Source of the DNA: Bordetella parapertussis | GTDB lineage: Bacteria > Pseudomonadota > Gammaproteobacteria > Burkholderiales > SG8-39 | Assembly: GCA_945861875.1 (NCBI GenBank) | Contig: CAMAWC010000014.1 | Location: 1 to 55,014 of the forward strand | Length of the DNA stretch: 55,014 bases | Direction: 5' to 3' | Position numbers and translations under genes: made by a program | The notes under the pieces: model-generated | Database searches by the model: none | What the model saw: only the letters and a program-made list of their open reading frames with translations | Told to the model about the DNA's origin: nothing | In this document: positions 26,628 to 35,915 of the stretch, piece by piece | How positions within the stretch are numbered: position 1 is the first letter of the stretch | How the letters are laid out: each line of letters starts with the position of its first letter

Positions 26628-26633
26628 CCAGTC

Positions 26634-27641
26634 ATGCGCCGCGCCGTCCTCATCTGGCTGGCACTCGCCGCGGCGGCTGTCGCGGCGCTGGGCATCGCGC
26701 TGCTGTCTGGCAGCAGCCGCATCCTGCCGGCAGAGATCTGGCAGGGCCTGGTCGATCCGGGGCAAAGCCTCGCCGGCGACGTGATTGGCAAATTGCGCCT
26801 GCCGCGGGCGCTGGCGGCATTTGCCGCAGGCGGCCTGCTGGCCCTCGCCGGCGCGCTGATGCAGGTGCTGCTGCGCAACCCGCTGGCCGATCCCTATGTG
26901 CTCGGCTTGTCCGGCGGTGCGGCGGTGGGCGCGCTGGGCGCGATGCTGGCCGGGCTTGGCGCGGTGTTTGTCAATCTTGGCGCGGCCGCTGGCGCGCTCG
27001 CCGCGATCGTGCTGGTATTCGGGCTGGCCAAACGCGATTTTGCGCGCCAGCAATTACAAGCACAAGCGGCCGGGGCGCTGGACGCTTCCCCGCGCTTGTT
27101 GCTCACCGGCGTCATCCTGGGGTCGGGTTGGAGCGCCATCATCGCGCTGATGCTCACGCTCGGGTCGGAGGCGAAATTGCGCGGCATGCTGTTCTGGCTG
27201 ATGGGCGACCTCAACGGCGTCGATAACTGGATGCCGGCCATGGCCATGCTGCTGCTGGGCGTCGTGCTCTCCTATGCAACGGGGCGCGAGCTCAACCTGA
27301 TGCTGCGCGGCGAGACCGTCGCGCACGCCCTTGGTGTCGACGTCACCGCCTTGCGACGCAGGATTTATTTGCTGGCATCGCTTGCCACCGCGCTTGCCGT
27401 CACCACCGGGGGCAGCATCGGGTTTATCGGCCTGGTGGTGCCGCACGCCCTGCGCCTGCTGTTTGGCAATGACCAGCGCGTGCTGTTGCCCGCCTGCGCG
27501 CTTGCCGGCGGCACGCTGTTATTGCTTGCCGACACCGCCGCGCGCACGGTGGTCGCTCCCATGCAGCTTCCGGTCGGCGTGATCATGGCGATCATCGGTG
27601 TTCCGTCTTTTGTGTTCTTGCTGATGCGGCGGCGGACGTGA
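26634..27641 (+). CDS. btuC: Cobalamin ABC transporter permease (FecCD/BtuC family)
   Basis: The 335-residue inner-membrane permease has about ten helices and the FecCD signatures [39 protein letters not shown] and GSIGFIGLVVPHALRLLFG. It pairs with the BtuD ATPase to move cobalamin from BtuF into the cytoplasm. ATG 26634 is 6 bp after btuB, and its TGA overlaps the GTG start of btuD. The sequence alone would also allow an iron-siderophore permease; the riboswitch decides for B12. Confidence 0.93.
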   Translation: MRRAVLIWLALAAAAVAALGIALLSGSSRILPAEIWQGLVDPGQSLAGDVIGKLRLPRALAAFAAGGLLALAGALMQVLLRNPLADPYVLGLSGGAAVGALGAMLAGLGAVFVNLGAAAGALAAIVLVFGLAKRDFARQQLQAQAAGALDASPRLLLTGVILGSGWSAIIALMLTLGSEAKLRGMLFWLMGDLNGVDNWMPAMAMLLLGVVLSYATGRELNLMLRGETVAHALGVDVTALRRRIYLLASLATALAVTTGGSIGFIGLVVPHALRLLFGNDQRVLLPACALAGGTLLLLADTAARTVVAPMQLPVGVIMAIIGVPSFVFLLMRRRT

Positions 27642-28429
27642 GCGCGCAGCAAGCACTGATCGAATGCGCCGGCATCACGCTGGGCGTGGGTGCAGGCGCC
27701 GGCGCGCGCACGCTGGTGCGAGACCTCAATCTTGCCGTAAGGCCGGGGGAATTGTGGTGCATGCTCGGCGCCAACGGCGTCGGCAAGACGACGTTGTTGC
27801 ATGCGCTGGCCGGCCTGCGCGCGGCGCAGGGCGGTGGTGTGCGGTTGCAGGGCGAGGCGCTGGGACGGCGGTCGCTCGCCCAGGAGGCGCGCTTGCGCGG
27901 TTTTTTGCCGCAACTGCTGCACGACGCTTTCAGCGCGAGCGTGCTCGAAGTGGTGATGATGGGCCGCTATCCGCACCTGTCGCGCTGGCAGTGGGAGGGA
28001 GAGGGCGACCGTGACGCGGCGCTGGCTGCGCTCGCGGCGGTCGATTTGCAGGGCTTTGCGCAGCGCGACGTGCTGACCCTGTCGGGCGGCGAGCGCCAGC
28101 GCGTCGCCATTGCCGCCCTGCTGGCGCAGGACGCGCCGCTGCTGCTGCTCGACGAACCGCTGACCCACCTCGACCTGCGACACCAGGTGCAGGTATTGCG
28201 ACATCTGGGCGGGCTCGCCGTGAACCGCGGCAAAGGCGTGCTGATGTCGCTGCATGACCTGAACCTGGCGGCGCGCTTTGCCAGCCATGTGTTGATTTTT
28301 ACCGCCGACGGGGCGCTGCGGCAGGGGCCGGTGGCGCAGGTCATGACCGAGCCGGTTCTGTACGAAGCGTTTGGCCATCGCGTAATCAAGGTGGAGGCGG
28401 CCGGCCAGACGCTGTTCGTGGCCGAATGA
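27638..28429 (+). CDS. btuD: Cobalamin ABC transporter ATP-binding protein
   Basis: The 263-residue ABC ATPase has Walker A GANGVGKTTL, Q-loop FLPQLLHDAF, signature LSGGERQRV, Walker B LLLLDEPLTHLDL and switch His in SLHDLNLA. All catalytic elements are intact. The start is GTG 27638, which overlaps the btuC stop (GTGA). Its TGA overlaps btuF (ATGA), so the three transport genes are tightly coupled. It powers import by the BtuC dimer. Confidence 0.94.
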   Translation: MSAQQALIECAGITLGVGAGAGARTLVRDLNLAVRPGELWCMLGANGVGKTTLLHALAGLRAAQGGGVRLQGEALGRRSLAQEARLRGFLPQLLHDAFSASVLEVVMMGRYPHLSRWQWEGEGDRDAALAALAAVDLQGFAQRDVLTLSGGERQRVAIAALLAQDAPLLLLDEPLTHLDLRHQVQVLRHLGGLAVNRGKGVLMSLHDLNLAARFASHVLIFTADGALRQGPVAQVMTEPVLYEAFGHRVIKVEAAGQTLFVAE

Positions 28430-29346
28430 ACGGGCGATCGGTGACGGGGCGGGGGTTGTTGCGGGCGTCTTCCGTGGCGGTTGTGGCGCTTTTTCTCACC
28501 GCCAATACCGCATTGGCTGAAGTTACGGTGATCGATGACAGTGGACGCAGCCTGACCATGGCCCAGCCGGCGCGGCGCATCATCAGCCTTGCGCCGCACA
28601 TCACCGAGCTGTTGTTCGCCGCCGGGGCCGGCGAGCGCATCGTCGGCGTGATCGACTACAGCAACTACCCGGAAGCGGCGAAAAAAATCACCAACATCGG
28701 CAGCCATGCGCTGCTCGACCTTGAGCGCATCGTCAGCCTCAAGCCCGACCTGATCGTGGTTTGGCGCGACGGCAACGCACAGCGCCAACTGGAAAAATTG
28801 CTGAGCCTGGGAATACCGGTGTACTACAGCGAACCGCAGCGCCTCGAGGACATCGCCCGTTCGATCGAGAAACTCGGGCTGGTCGCCGGTACCGGTCCGG
28901 TGGCCGCCGCCGCCGCGCGCGAGTTTTCGGCGCGGCTTGCCGGCTTGCGCGCGCGTTATGCGGCGCTGCCGACTGTGCCGGTGTTCTACCAGATATGGAA
29001 CAAGCCGCTGATGACGGTGAGCGGCAATCATGTCATCAGCGATGTCATCGCGTCCTGCGGCGGCCGCAACATTTTCGCCGACCTGAAGCCGCTCGCGCCG
29101 GTCATAGCCGAGGAAGCGGTGATCGAACGCGACCCGGAAGCGATCGGCGGCGCGGCGGTGGATCCGAAGATTGACGGCTTCGACATGTGGCGCAAGTGGC
29201 CGCGCCTGCTGGCGGTGCGGCGCGGGAATTTCTTTACCGTTCATCCGGACCTGATCAGCCGCCACACGCCGCGCATTCTTGATGCCGCCCAGGCGTTGTG
29301 CGAGCAGCTCGATGCGGTGCGCGCGCGTCGCAAGGGGGCGCCATGA
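28426..29346 (+). CDS. btuF: Periplasmic cobalamin-binding protein
   Basis: The 306-residue cluster A-III binding protein has a signal peptide (cleavage near ALA-EVTV), two Rossmann-like lobes and the connecting long helix. The BtuF-like start of the mature domain is [26 protein letters not shown], then [12 protein letters not shown] and LKPDLIVVW. It hands B12 to BtuCD. It overlaps btuD upstream and cobQ downstream by 4 nt each. The same fold binds haem and siderophores, but the locus favours cobalamin. Confidence 0.92.
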   Translation: MNGRSVTGRGLLRASSVAVVALFLTANTALAEVTVIDDSGRSLTMAQPARRIISLAPHITELLFAAGAGERIVGVIDYSNYPEAAKKITNIGSHALLDLERIVSLKPDLIVVWRDGNAQRQLEKLLSLGIPVYYSEPQRLEDIARSIEKLGLVAGTGPVAAAAAREFSARLAGLRARYAALPTVPVFYQIWNKPLMTVSGNHVISDVIASCGGRNIFADLKPLAPVIAEEAVIERDPEAIGGAAVDPKIDGFDMWRKWPRLLAVRRGNFFTVHPDLISRHTPRILDAAQALCEQLDAVRARRKGAP

Positions 29347-30866
29347 CTGATGCTGCCACGACCGATGACGCTGCAAGACTGCACGGCGCGCTGATGGTCC
29401 AGGGTACCACCTCGGATGCCGGCAAGAGTACGCTGGTCGCCGGCTTGTGCCGGGTGCTGCGCCGGCGCGGCGTGCATGTGGCCCCTTTCAAGCCTCAAAA
29501 CATGGCGCTCAACAGCGCGGTCACCAGCGACGGTGGCGAAATCGGCCGCGCCCAGGCCTTGCAGGCGCAGGCGGCGGGCATCGCGCCGCACAGCGACATG
29601 AACCCGGTGTTGCTCAAGCCCAGTTCGGACACCGGTGCGCAGGTCATCATCCACGGGCTGGCGCGCAGCGACATGGACGCGCGCACCTTTCACGAATACA
29701 AGCCGCGCGCGATGGCCGCGGTGCTCGAATCCTGGCAGCGCCTGCGCCGTCAATACGACTGCGTGCTGGTCGAGGGCGCCGGCAGTCCGGCCGAGATCAA
29801 CCTGCGTGACCGCGATATCGCCAACATGGGCTTTGCCGAGGCGGTGGACTGCCCGGTGGTGCTCATCGCCGACATCGACCGCGGCGGCGTGTTTGCGCAT
29901 TTTGTCGGCACGCTGGCGTGCCTGTCGGTGAGCGAACGGGCGCGCATTCGCGGTTTTGTCATCAACCGCTTTCGCGGTGACATTGGTTTGCTGCTGCCCG
30001 GGATCGAGTGGTTGGAGAAGGAGACGGGCAAACCGGTGTTCGGCGTGCTGCCTTACTTGCACGGCCTGCATCTGGACGCCGAGGACGCCATACAAACGGC
30101 CCAGGCCGAAACCCTTGCAACGGACACCGGGCGGCGGCTGAAGGTCATCGTCCCGGTGTTGCCGCGCATCAGCAACCACACCGATTTCGACGTCTTGCGC
30201 GCCCACCCGCAGGTCGACCTGCAATTCATCGGGCCGGGCATGGCCATCCCGGATGCGGATCTCATCATCCTGCCCGGCAGCAAGAACGTGCAGGCCGACC
30301 TTGACTGGTTGCTCGGTCAGGGCTGGGCGCCGCATATCCGGCGTCACCTGCGTTACGGCGGCAAGCTGGTCGGCATTTGCGGCGGCATGCAAATGCTGGG
30401 CATGCAATTGCACGACCCGCTGGGCTTCGAGGGCGCGCGCACAAAAGGAGCGCACACAAGCCGCGCCGGGCTGCAACTGCTCGATTTTGAAACGACGCTG
30501 GCGCCGGAAAAGCAGCTGCGGCAGGTGTCCGGCCGCTTGCTGCTGGCCGGTGCGTCTCCCACCACCCGTGTCAGCGGCTACGAGATACACATGGGCGTCA
30601 GCGCGGGCCCCGCGCTCGCCCGGCCCGCGCTTGAACTCGATGGGCGCGCGGACGGTGCGTTGTCCGAAGACGGGCAGATTCTTGCGACTTACCTGCACGG
30701 CGTATTCGACGCGCCCGAAGCGTGCGCTGCGCTGCTCGCCTGGGCGGGATTGGCCGCACCGCAGTCCATCGATTTTGCGACAATGCGCGAGGCGAGCATT
30801 GACCGGCTTGCCGACGTGCTGGAACAGCATTTACAGATAGAAAAGATGTTCGGCGCCACTGTTTGA
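29343..30866 (+). CDS. cobQ: Adenosylcobyric acid synthase (glutamine-hydrolysing)
   Basis: The 507-residue enzyme amidates side chains b, d, e and g of adenosylcobyrinic a,c-diamide. The N-terminal ATPase domain starts with [17 protein letters not shown], followed by [10 protein letters not shown] and the [12 protein letters not shown] motif. The C-terminal class I glutamine amidotransferase has the nucleophile Cys in [10 protein letters not shown] and a His in GYEIHMG. The start ATG 29343 overlaps the btuF stop. As the only biosynthetic gene in this operon, it suggests amidation of imported corrinoid or further cob genes elsewhere. Confidence 0.95.
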   Translation: MTDAATTDDAARLHGALMVQGTTSDAGKSTLVAGLCRVLRRRGVHVAPFKPQNMALNSAVTSDGGEIGRAQALQAQAAGIAPHSDMNPVLLKPSSDTGAQVIIHGLARSDMDARTFHEYKPRAMAAVLESWQRLRRQYDCVLVEGAGSPAEINLRDRDIANMGFAEAVDCPVVLIADIDRGGVFAHFVGTLACLSVSERARIRGFVINRFRGDIGLLLPGIEWLEKETGKPVFGVLPYLHGLHLDAEDAIQTAQAETLATDTGRRLKVIVPVLPRISNHTDFDVLRAHPQVDLQFIGPGMAIPDADLIILPGSKNVQADLDWLLGQGWAPHIRRHLRYGGKLVGICGGMQMLGMQLHDPLGFEGARTKGAHTSRAGLQLLDFETTLAPEKQLRQVSGRLLLAGASPTTRVSGYEIHMGVSAGPALARPALELDGRADGALSEDGQILATYLHGVFDAPEACAALLAWAGLAAPQSIDFATMREASIDRLADVLEQHLQIEKMFGATV

Positions 30867-30933
30867 TGTTTGCTGGCGCGGGTGCTTCGCCGCCGCCGTG
30901 CCGGCCTGTTTTGCCCCGATTTTGCCCCGCCGG

Positions 30934-30955
30934 GTCAATTCTTGACCGTGGTCAA
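30934..30955. promoter_or_regulatory. Overlapping FNR-like palindromes upstream of formate dehydrogenase
   Basis: Three half-sites lie in a row: GTCAA (30934-30938), TTGAC (30942-30946) and GTCAA (30951-30955). The last two form TTGAC(N4)GTCAA, the spacing of FNR/CRP-family sites. A perfect 10-bp palindrome ACCGTACGGT follows at 30991-31000. The sites are about 150 bp before the first fdh gene. The regulator is not identified. Confidence 0.5.
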
Positions 30956-31107
30956 GTGCTACCGGGGCGCGAGCGGCGAAAATTCCCCAAACCGTACGGT
31001 AGCCCGCCTGATTTTGACGGGGCGGCATCGGGTGGGCGGGAATGCGTTGCGCCGGGACACCCGGTTCATGGCAGGCTCGGAAAACAATGCGAGGAGTGGT
31101 TGCGTCC

Positions 31108-32802
31108 ATGGGGTCTGCAGGCAAAATCGAGATTAAGCAAATCAAGTTCCGGCCGACGATGAAAGGCCGGATGACCGACCCGAAAGCCGTGGCGGAGGTG
31201 CGCGCGCTCATCGGCCAGGGGGAGGCGGCGCTGCCACGGCGACGCGACCTGCTGATCGAACACCTGCACCGCATACAAGACCAGTACGGCCACCTGTCGG
31301 CGGCCCATCTGGCCGCGCTTGCCGCCGAACTGGGCATGGCCCAAGCCGAAGTCTATGAAGTGGCGACTTTTTACCATCATTTTGACGTGGTCAAGGAGGG
31401 CGAGGCCGCGCCGCCTGCCCTGACGGTGCGGGTCTGCGATTCGCTCTCCTGTGAAATGGCCGGGGCAAGGGATTTGCTCGCGCGCCTGCCCGCAGTCCTC
31501 GGCCGGGATGTGCGGGTGGTTGCCGTGCCTTGCATCGGACGCTGCGAGAGCGCGCCGGCGGCGGTGGTGGGGCAAAACCCGGTGCTTCAGGCTACGGCGG
31601 AGAAAATCAGCAAACTGGTCGCCGCCAAGGCGGTGCGCCATGTTCCGGAAAAATACCTCGGCTATCGCGACTACCGCAAGGCGGGCGGCTACGCGCTGCT
31701 TTCCGACTGCCTCGCCGGAAAACACGATTACCAGCAGTTGACCGCGAAGATGGAAAAGTCCGGACTGCGCGGCCTCGGTGGCGCCGGCTTTCCGACCGGA
31801 CGCAAATGGAAGCTGGTGCGCGCCGAGCCCGAGCCGCGCAACATGGCGGTCAACATCGACGAAGGTGAGCCGGGCACCTTCAAGGACCGCTATTACCTGG
31901 AGCGCGACCCGCACCGTTTTCTCGAGGGCATGCTCATCGCCGCCTGGACCGCCGGCATCGCCGAGGTGTGGATTTACCTGCGCGATGAATACGCCGGCTG
32001 CCGCGCCATCCTGGAAAAGGAACTGGCCGCGCTCAAGGCCGATCCGCCCTGCGCCCTGCCGCCGATACACCTGCGCCGCGGCGCCGGTGCCTACATCTGC
32101 GGTGAGGAGTCGGCGATGATCGAATCGATCGAGGGAAAGCGCGGCATGCCGCGGCTGCGCCCGCCCTACGTGGCACAGGTCGGCGTGTTCGGCCGGCCGA
32201 CGCTGGAACACAATTTCGAGACAGTGTTCTGGGTGCGCGAAATACTGGAAAAAGGCCACGAGTGGTTCACCGGGCACGGTCGCAAAGGCAGGACGGGACT
32301 ACGCTCCTTTTCGGTTTCCGGGCGCGTCAGGAAGCCCGGCATGCACGTCGCCCCAGCCGGCATCACCGTGCAGGAACTCATTGACGAATACTGTGGCGGC
32401 ATGCTGCCGGGGCATACTTTCTATGCCTACCTTCCGGGGGGCGCATCGGGCGGCATCCTGCCCGCCGGCATGGGCCACATTCCGCTCGACTTTGACACGC
32501 TGCAGCCGCACGGCCTTTTCATCGGTTCGGCCGCGGTGATGATCCTCTCGGACAAGGACAGCGCGGTCGGCGCCGCGCGCAACATGATGCGCTTTTTTCG
32601 CAACGAGTCCTGCGGCCAGTGCACACCCTGCCGCGTCGGCACGGCCAAGGCGTTGACGCTGCTCGATGCGCCGCGCTGGGACAAGCCGTTGCTTGCCGAG
32701 TTGTCGCAGGCGATGATGGACGCCTCGATTTGCGGCCTCGGCCAGGCGGCGCCCAATCCGGTTTTGTCGGTGATCAAGTATTTTGCGCATGAGATTGAGT
32801 AG
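31108..32802 (+). CDS. fdhB: NAD-dependent formate dehydrogenase, diaphorase (beta) subunit, NuoE-NuoF fusion
   Basis: The 564-residue protein joins two complex I-like modules. Residues ~25-175 form a NuoE-type thioredoxin fold with [2Fe-2S] cysteines C110, C115, C142 and C146. The rest is NuoF-like, with GLGGAGFPTGRKWKL, NIDEGEPGTFKDR (FMN), the NADH-site GAGAYICGEESAM, and the [4Fe-4S] motif ESCGQCTPCRVG. It passes electrons from the alpha subunit to NAD+. The fused form matches the Fdh1B type; Fds enzymes have separate subunits. ATG 31108 is chosen for the upstream GAGGAG, although in-frame ATGs at 31042 and 31087 are possible. Confidence 0.92.
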   Translation: MGSAGKIEIKQIKFRPTMKGRMTDPKAVAEVRALIGQGEAALPRRRDLLIEHLHRIQDQYGHLSAAHLAALAAELGMAQAEVYEVATFYHHFDVVKEGEAAPPALTVRVCDSLSCEMAGARDLLARLPAVLGRDVRVVAVPCIGRCESAPAAVVGQNPVLQATAEKISKLVAAKAVRHVPEKYLGYRDYRKAGGYALLSDCLAGKHDYQQLTAKMEKSGLRGLGGAGFPTGRKWKLVRAEPEPRNMAVNIDEGEPGTFKDRYYLERDPHRFLEGMLIAAWTAGIAEVWIYLRDEYAGCRAILEKELAALKADPPCALPPIHLRRGAGAYICGEESAMIESIEGKRGMPRLRPPYVAQVGVFGRPTLEHNFETVFWVREILEKGHEWFTGHGRKGRTGLRSFSVSGRVRKPGMHVAPAGITVQELIDEYCGGMLPGHTFYAYLPGGASGGILPAGMGHIPLDFDTLQPHGLFIGSAAVMILSDKDSAVGAARNMMRFFRNESCGQCTPCRVGTAKALTLLDAPRWDKPLLAELSQAMMDASICGLGQAAPNPVLSVIKYFAHEIE

Positions 32803-32818
32803 AGCGGTGAATGCAGCG

Positions 32819-32846
32819 GTGAAAAGTGAAAGGTGAAAAGTGAAAG
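32819..32846. repeat. Heptameric tandem repeat (GTGAAAR x4)
   Basis: GTGAAAA, GTGAAAG, GTGAAAA and GTGAAAG run head to tail, followed by a partial fifth unit GTGA. The array begins 17 bp after the fdhB stop. Confidence 0.85.
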
Positions 32847-32879
32847 GTGATGCGCCAGGGTTTGCGGTTTCAGGTTTTG

Positions 32880-32907
32880 TCACATTTCACACTTCACTTT
32901 TCACTGC
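32880..32907. repeat. Degenerate heptameric repeat in inverted orientation (TCACNNT-type x4)
   Basis: TCACATT, TCACACT, TCACTTT and TCACTGC keep TCAC in exact 7-base phase. They are the complement-strand form of the array at 32819, and 12 bp pair perfectly with it. Confidence 0.6.
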
Positions 32908-32943
32908 CCTCACGCTTGTCACCAGATTCTTGAGGAACACACA

Positions 32944-35757
32944 ATGGACAGAATAGGCAAGCAGCAGCAGGCGACCATGCCGGTGGAGTTCAAGCTCAAC
33001 GGCAAGGATGTGGTCGGCCGCGCCGACGAGACCATCATCCAGACGGCCAAGCAGTACGGCATCGAGATCCCGCACCTTTGCTACAAGGAGGGCATGCGCC
33101 CGGACGGCAACTGCCGCGCCTGCGTGGTCGAGATCAAGGGCGAGCGCGCGCTGGCGCCCTCATGCTGCCGTTATCCCAAGGACGGCATGGAGGTGGTCAC
33201 CGACAATGCGCGCGCACTGACCTCGCAAAAGATGGTGCTCGAACTGCTGCTCTCGGACATGCCGGCCGAACGTCATACGCGCGAATCCGAACTGGACATG
33301 TGGGCGAAGAAGCTCGACATGGGCCTGCCGCGTTTTGAGGCGCGGGAGCCGGTGAAGCAGGACGTGTCGCACCCGGCGATCGCGGTCAACCTCGATTCGT
33401 GCATACAGTGCAACCGCTGTGTGCGCGCCTGCCGCGAAGAGCAGGTCAATGACGTCATCGGTTACGCCTTTCGCGGCGAGCATTCAAAAATCGTTTTCGA
33501 CTTTGACGATCCGATGGGCGCCTCGAGCTGCGTCGCCTGCGGCGAGTGTGTACAGGCCTGCCCCACCGGCGCCCTGATGCCGGCGCGCGATGCTGGCATG
33601 ACGGTGGCCGACAAGACCGTCGACTCGGTCTGCCCCTACTGCGGCGTCGGCTGCCAGCTGACCTACCACGTCAAGGACAACACCATCATCCAGGTGCAGG
33701 GCCGCGACGGCCCGGCCAACGACGGCCGCTTGTGCGTCAAGGGGCGTTACGGTTTCGATTACGCCCACCACAGGCAGCGCCTGACCATGCCGCTGGTTCG
33801 CAAAGCGGGCGTGAAAAAATCCGCCGATTTTGTGATGGACCCGGACAACTGGCGCGAGGTGTTTCGCGAGGCAAGCTGGGAAGAGGCGCTGGCGCTGGCC
33901 GCCGGCGGGCTCAAGAAAATCATTGATTCGGCCCCCGACGGGCGTTACGCGCTGGCCGGCTTTGGTTCGGCCAAGGGCTCCAATGAAGAGGCTTACCTCT
34001 TCCAGAAATTGGTGCGCACCGGCTTTGGCACCAACAACGTTGACCACTGCACGCGCCTGTGCCATGCCTCGAGCGTGGCCGCGCTGATGGAGGGCATCAG
34101 CTCGGGTGCCGTCTCCAACCCGGTGCGCGACGTCGAAAATGCCGAGGTGATTTTCCTCATCGGCGCCAACCCGACGGTGAACCATCCGGTCGCCGCGACC
34201 TGGTTGAAGAACGCGGTCAAGAAGGGCAGCAAGCTGATTCTCGCCGACCCGCGCCGCACCGAACTCGCGCGCCACGCCGAGCATGTGTTGCAATTCAAGG
34301 CCGACACCGACGTGGCCCTGCTCAATGCCATGCTGCACGTGGTGGTCGACGAGGGCCTCGCCGATAAGGCCTTCATCCGCGACCGCACCTCGGGTTACGA
34401 AGAACTCGCCAAGAACGTGAAGAAATTCTCCCCCGAGCTGATGGCGCCGGTGTGCGGCATTCCGGCCGAAAAAATCCGCGAGGTGACGCGGCTGTACGCC
34501 ACCTCGAAGGCGTCGATCATCTTGTGGGGCATGGGCATTTCGCAGCACGTGCACGGCACCGACAATGCGCGCTGCCTGATCGCGCTGGCCATGGTCACCG
34601 GACAGATCGGCAAGCCCGGGTCCGGGCTGCACCCCTTGCGCGGCCAGAACAATGTGCAGGGTGCCTCCGACGCCGGCTTGATCCCGATGTTCTACCCGGA
34701 CTACCAGCGTGTGGCCACGGTCGAGGCCAAGTCGCGCTTTGAAAAGCTCTGGGGTGCGACGCTGGATCCCAAGCCGGGCCTGACCGTGGTGGAAGTGATC
34801 AACGCCGCTTGCGAGGGCAAGATTCGCGGCATGTACATCATGGGCGAGAATCCGGCGCTGTCGGACCCGGACGCCAACCACGCCCGCGCCGGCCTTGCCG
34901 CGCTCGAGCACCTGGTGGTGCAGGATATCTTCCTCACCGAGACGGCCTATCTCGCCGACGTCATCCTGCCGGCCACGGCGTGGCCGGAAAAGGACGGCAC
35001 CGTCACCAACACCGATCGCCTGGTGCAACTGGGGCGCAAGGCTGTGGACGCGCCCGGCGAGGCCAAGCCCGACCTGTGGATCATTGTCGAAATCGCCAAG
35101 CGTCTTGGGCTGGCCTGGAAATACAACCATCCGCGCGATGTGTTCAACGAAATGCGCAAGGGCATGGATTCGATCGCCGGCATCACCTGGGAGCGCCTTG
35201 AGCGCGATTCGGCCGTGACTTATCCGTGCGAGAACGAGGGCGACCCGGGTACATCGGTGATTTTCACCGAGAATTTCCCGACCGCCACCGGTCGCGCCAA
35301 GCTAGTGCCGGCCGACTTCATCACCGCCGCCGAGCAGCCCGATGCCGATTACCCGATGGTGCTCATTACCGGACGGCAACTCGAGCACTGGCACACCGGC
35401 TCGATGACGCGCCGCGCCGGCGTGCTCGATGCCATCGAGCCCGAACCGGTGGCCTCGATGAACCTGCAGGACATGTCGCGCCTCGGCATCAAGCCCGGCA
35501 GCGTGGTCACGGTGGCCTCGCGCCGCGGCAGCATTGCGCTGTATGCGCGCGCCGACGAGGGCACGCCCACCGGGGCGGTGTTCATCCCGTTCTGCTATTA
35601 CGAGGCCTCGGCCAACAAGCTGACCAATTCGGCGCTCGATCCCTTCGGCAAGATTCCCGAGTTCAAGTATTGCGCCGTGAAAGTGAGTCGCGGCGGCGCG
35701 ACACCGGTGCATGCCAGTTACGGCGGCGGGCAGATACTGGCGGCGAAAACGGCCTAG
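32944..35757 (+). CDS. fdhA: Formate dehydrogenase alpha subunit (molybdopterin, Cys-type)
   Basis: The 937-residue catalytic subunit oxidises formate to CO2. The N-terminal NuoG-like part has [2Fe-2S] cysteines C46, C57, C60 and C74/75, and [4Fe-4S] sets C153/156/159/163 and C196/199/202/206. A further cluster in the molybdopterin domain uses C230, C233, C237 and C264. The metal ligand aligned with selenocysteine of E. coli FdhF is C373, in DHCTRLCH with H374, so no selenocysteine is needed. The C-terminal domain has GRQLEHWHTGSMTRR. It resembles Methylobacterium Fdh1A and Rhodobacter/Cupriavidus FdsA. No fdhD or fdsD gene is nearby. Confidence 0.95.
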   Translation: MDRIGKQQQATMPVEFKLNGKDVVGRADETIIQTAKQYGIEIPHLCYKEGMRPDGNCRACVVEIKGERALAPSCCRYPKDGMEVVTDNARALTSQKMVLELLLSDMPAERHTRESELDMWAKKLDMGLPRFEAREPVKQDVSHPAIAVNLDSCIQCNRCVRACREEQVNDVIGYAFRGEHSKIVFDFDDPMGASSCVACGECVQACPTGALMPARDAGMTVADKTVDSVCPYCGVGCQLTYHVKDNTIIQVQGRDGPANDGRLCVKGRYGFDYAHHRQRLTMPLVRKAGVKKSADFVMDPDNWREVFREASWEEALALAAGGLKKIIDSAPDGRYALAGFGSAKGSNEEAYLFQKLVRTGFGTNNVDHCTRLCHASSVAALMEGISSGAVSNPVRDVENAEVIFLIGANPTVNHPVAATWLKNAVKKGSKLILADPRRTELARHAEHVLQFKADTDVALLNAMLHVVVDEGLADKAFIRDRTSGYEELAKNVKKFSPELMAPVCGIPAEKIREVTRLYATSKASIILWGMGISQHVHGTDNARCLIALAMVTGQIGKPGSGLHPLRGQNNVQGASDAGLIPMFYPDYQRVATVEAKSRFEKLWGATLDPKPGLTVVEVINAACEGKIRGMYIMGENPALSDPDANHARAGLAALEHLVVQDIFLTETAYLADVILPATAWPEKDGTVTNTDRLVQLGRKAVDAPGEAKPDLWIIVEIAKRLGLAWKYNHPRDVFNEMRKGMDSIAGITWERLERDSAVTYPCENEGDPGTSVIFTENFPTATGRAKLVPADFITAAEQPDADYPMVLITGRQLEHWHTGSMTRRAGVLDAIEPEPVASMNLQDMSRLGIKPGSVVTVASRRGSIALYARADEGTPTGAVFIPFCYYEASANKLTNSALDPFGKIPEFKYCAVKVSRGGATPVHASYGGGQILAAKTA

Positions 35758-35780
35758 GGGCGCGCAAACAACGCAGGAAA

Positions 35781-35798
35781 GGTGACAAAAAAGTCACC
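35781..35798. other. Small hairpin after fdhA
   Basis: GGTGAC and GTCACC form a perfect 6-bp stem with an A6 loop, 23 bp after the fdhA stop. It lacks a T-run, so termination is uncertain. Confidence 0.4.
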
Positions 35799-35807
35799 AA
35801 TATTGGC

Positions 35808-35837
35808 CTGAAAGCCGCGCCTGGCGCGGGTTTTCAG
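35808..35837. repeat. CTGAAA/CTGGAAA-type hairpin, copy C
   Basis: CTGAAA (35808-35813) pairs with TTTCAG (35832-35837), and CCGCGC pairs with GCGCGG around CTG inside. It is the most regular member of the dispersed family. It sits between fdhA and fhs and may end the fdh transcript. Confidence 0.6.
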
Positions 35838-35915
35838 AAATAAAAGTTCTGAATTTGCCCTACCCGGGTTTTGCCGGGGCGGCAGATCAAATCATCAACC
35901 AGAGGAGACAGCAAC

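Larger units (their letters stand above)
32803..32943. other. Self-complementary spacer between fdhB and fdhA
   Basis: The 141-bp gap holds a GTGAAAR heptamer array (32819-32846) and a TCACNNT-type array (32880-32907) that is its reverse complement in kind. GTGAAAAGTGAA pairs perfectly over 12 bp with TTCACTTTTCAC (32893-32904). The transcript would form a long hairpin just before fdhA, which could set the ratio of the two subunits. Confidence 0.6.

Noticed and set aside
30991-31000. ACCGTACGGT palindrome as a defined operator
   Set aside because: It is a perfect 10-bp palindrome upstream of fdhB, but a 10-mer is too short to name a regulator. It is mentioned only as context.
33484-35130. 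548-codon minus-strand open frame inside fdhA
   Set aside because: It is the antisense shadow of a GC-rich, clearly conserved molybdopterin enzyme and has no recognisable motif.
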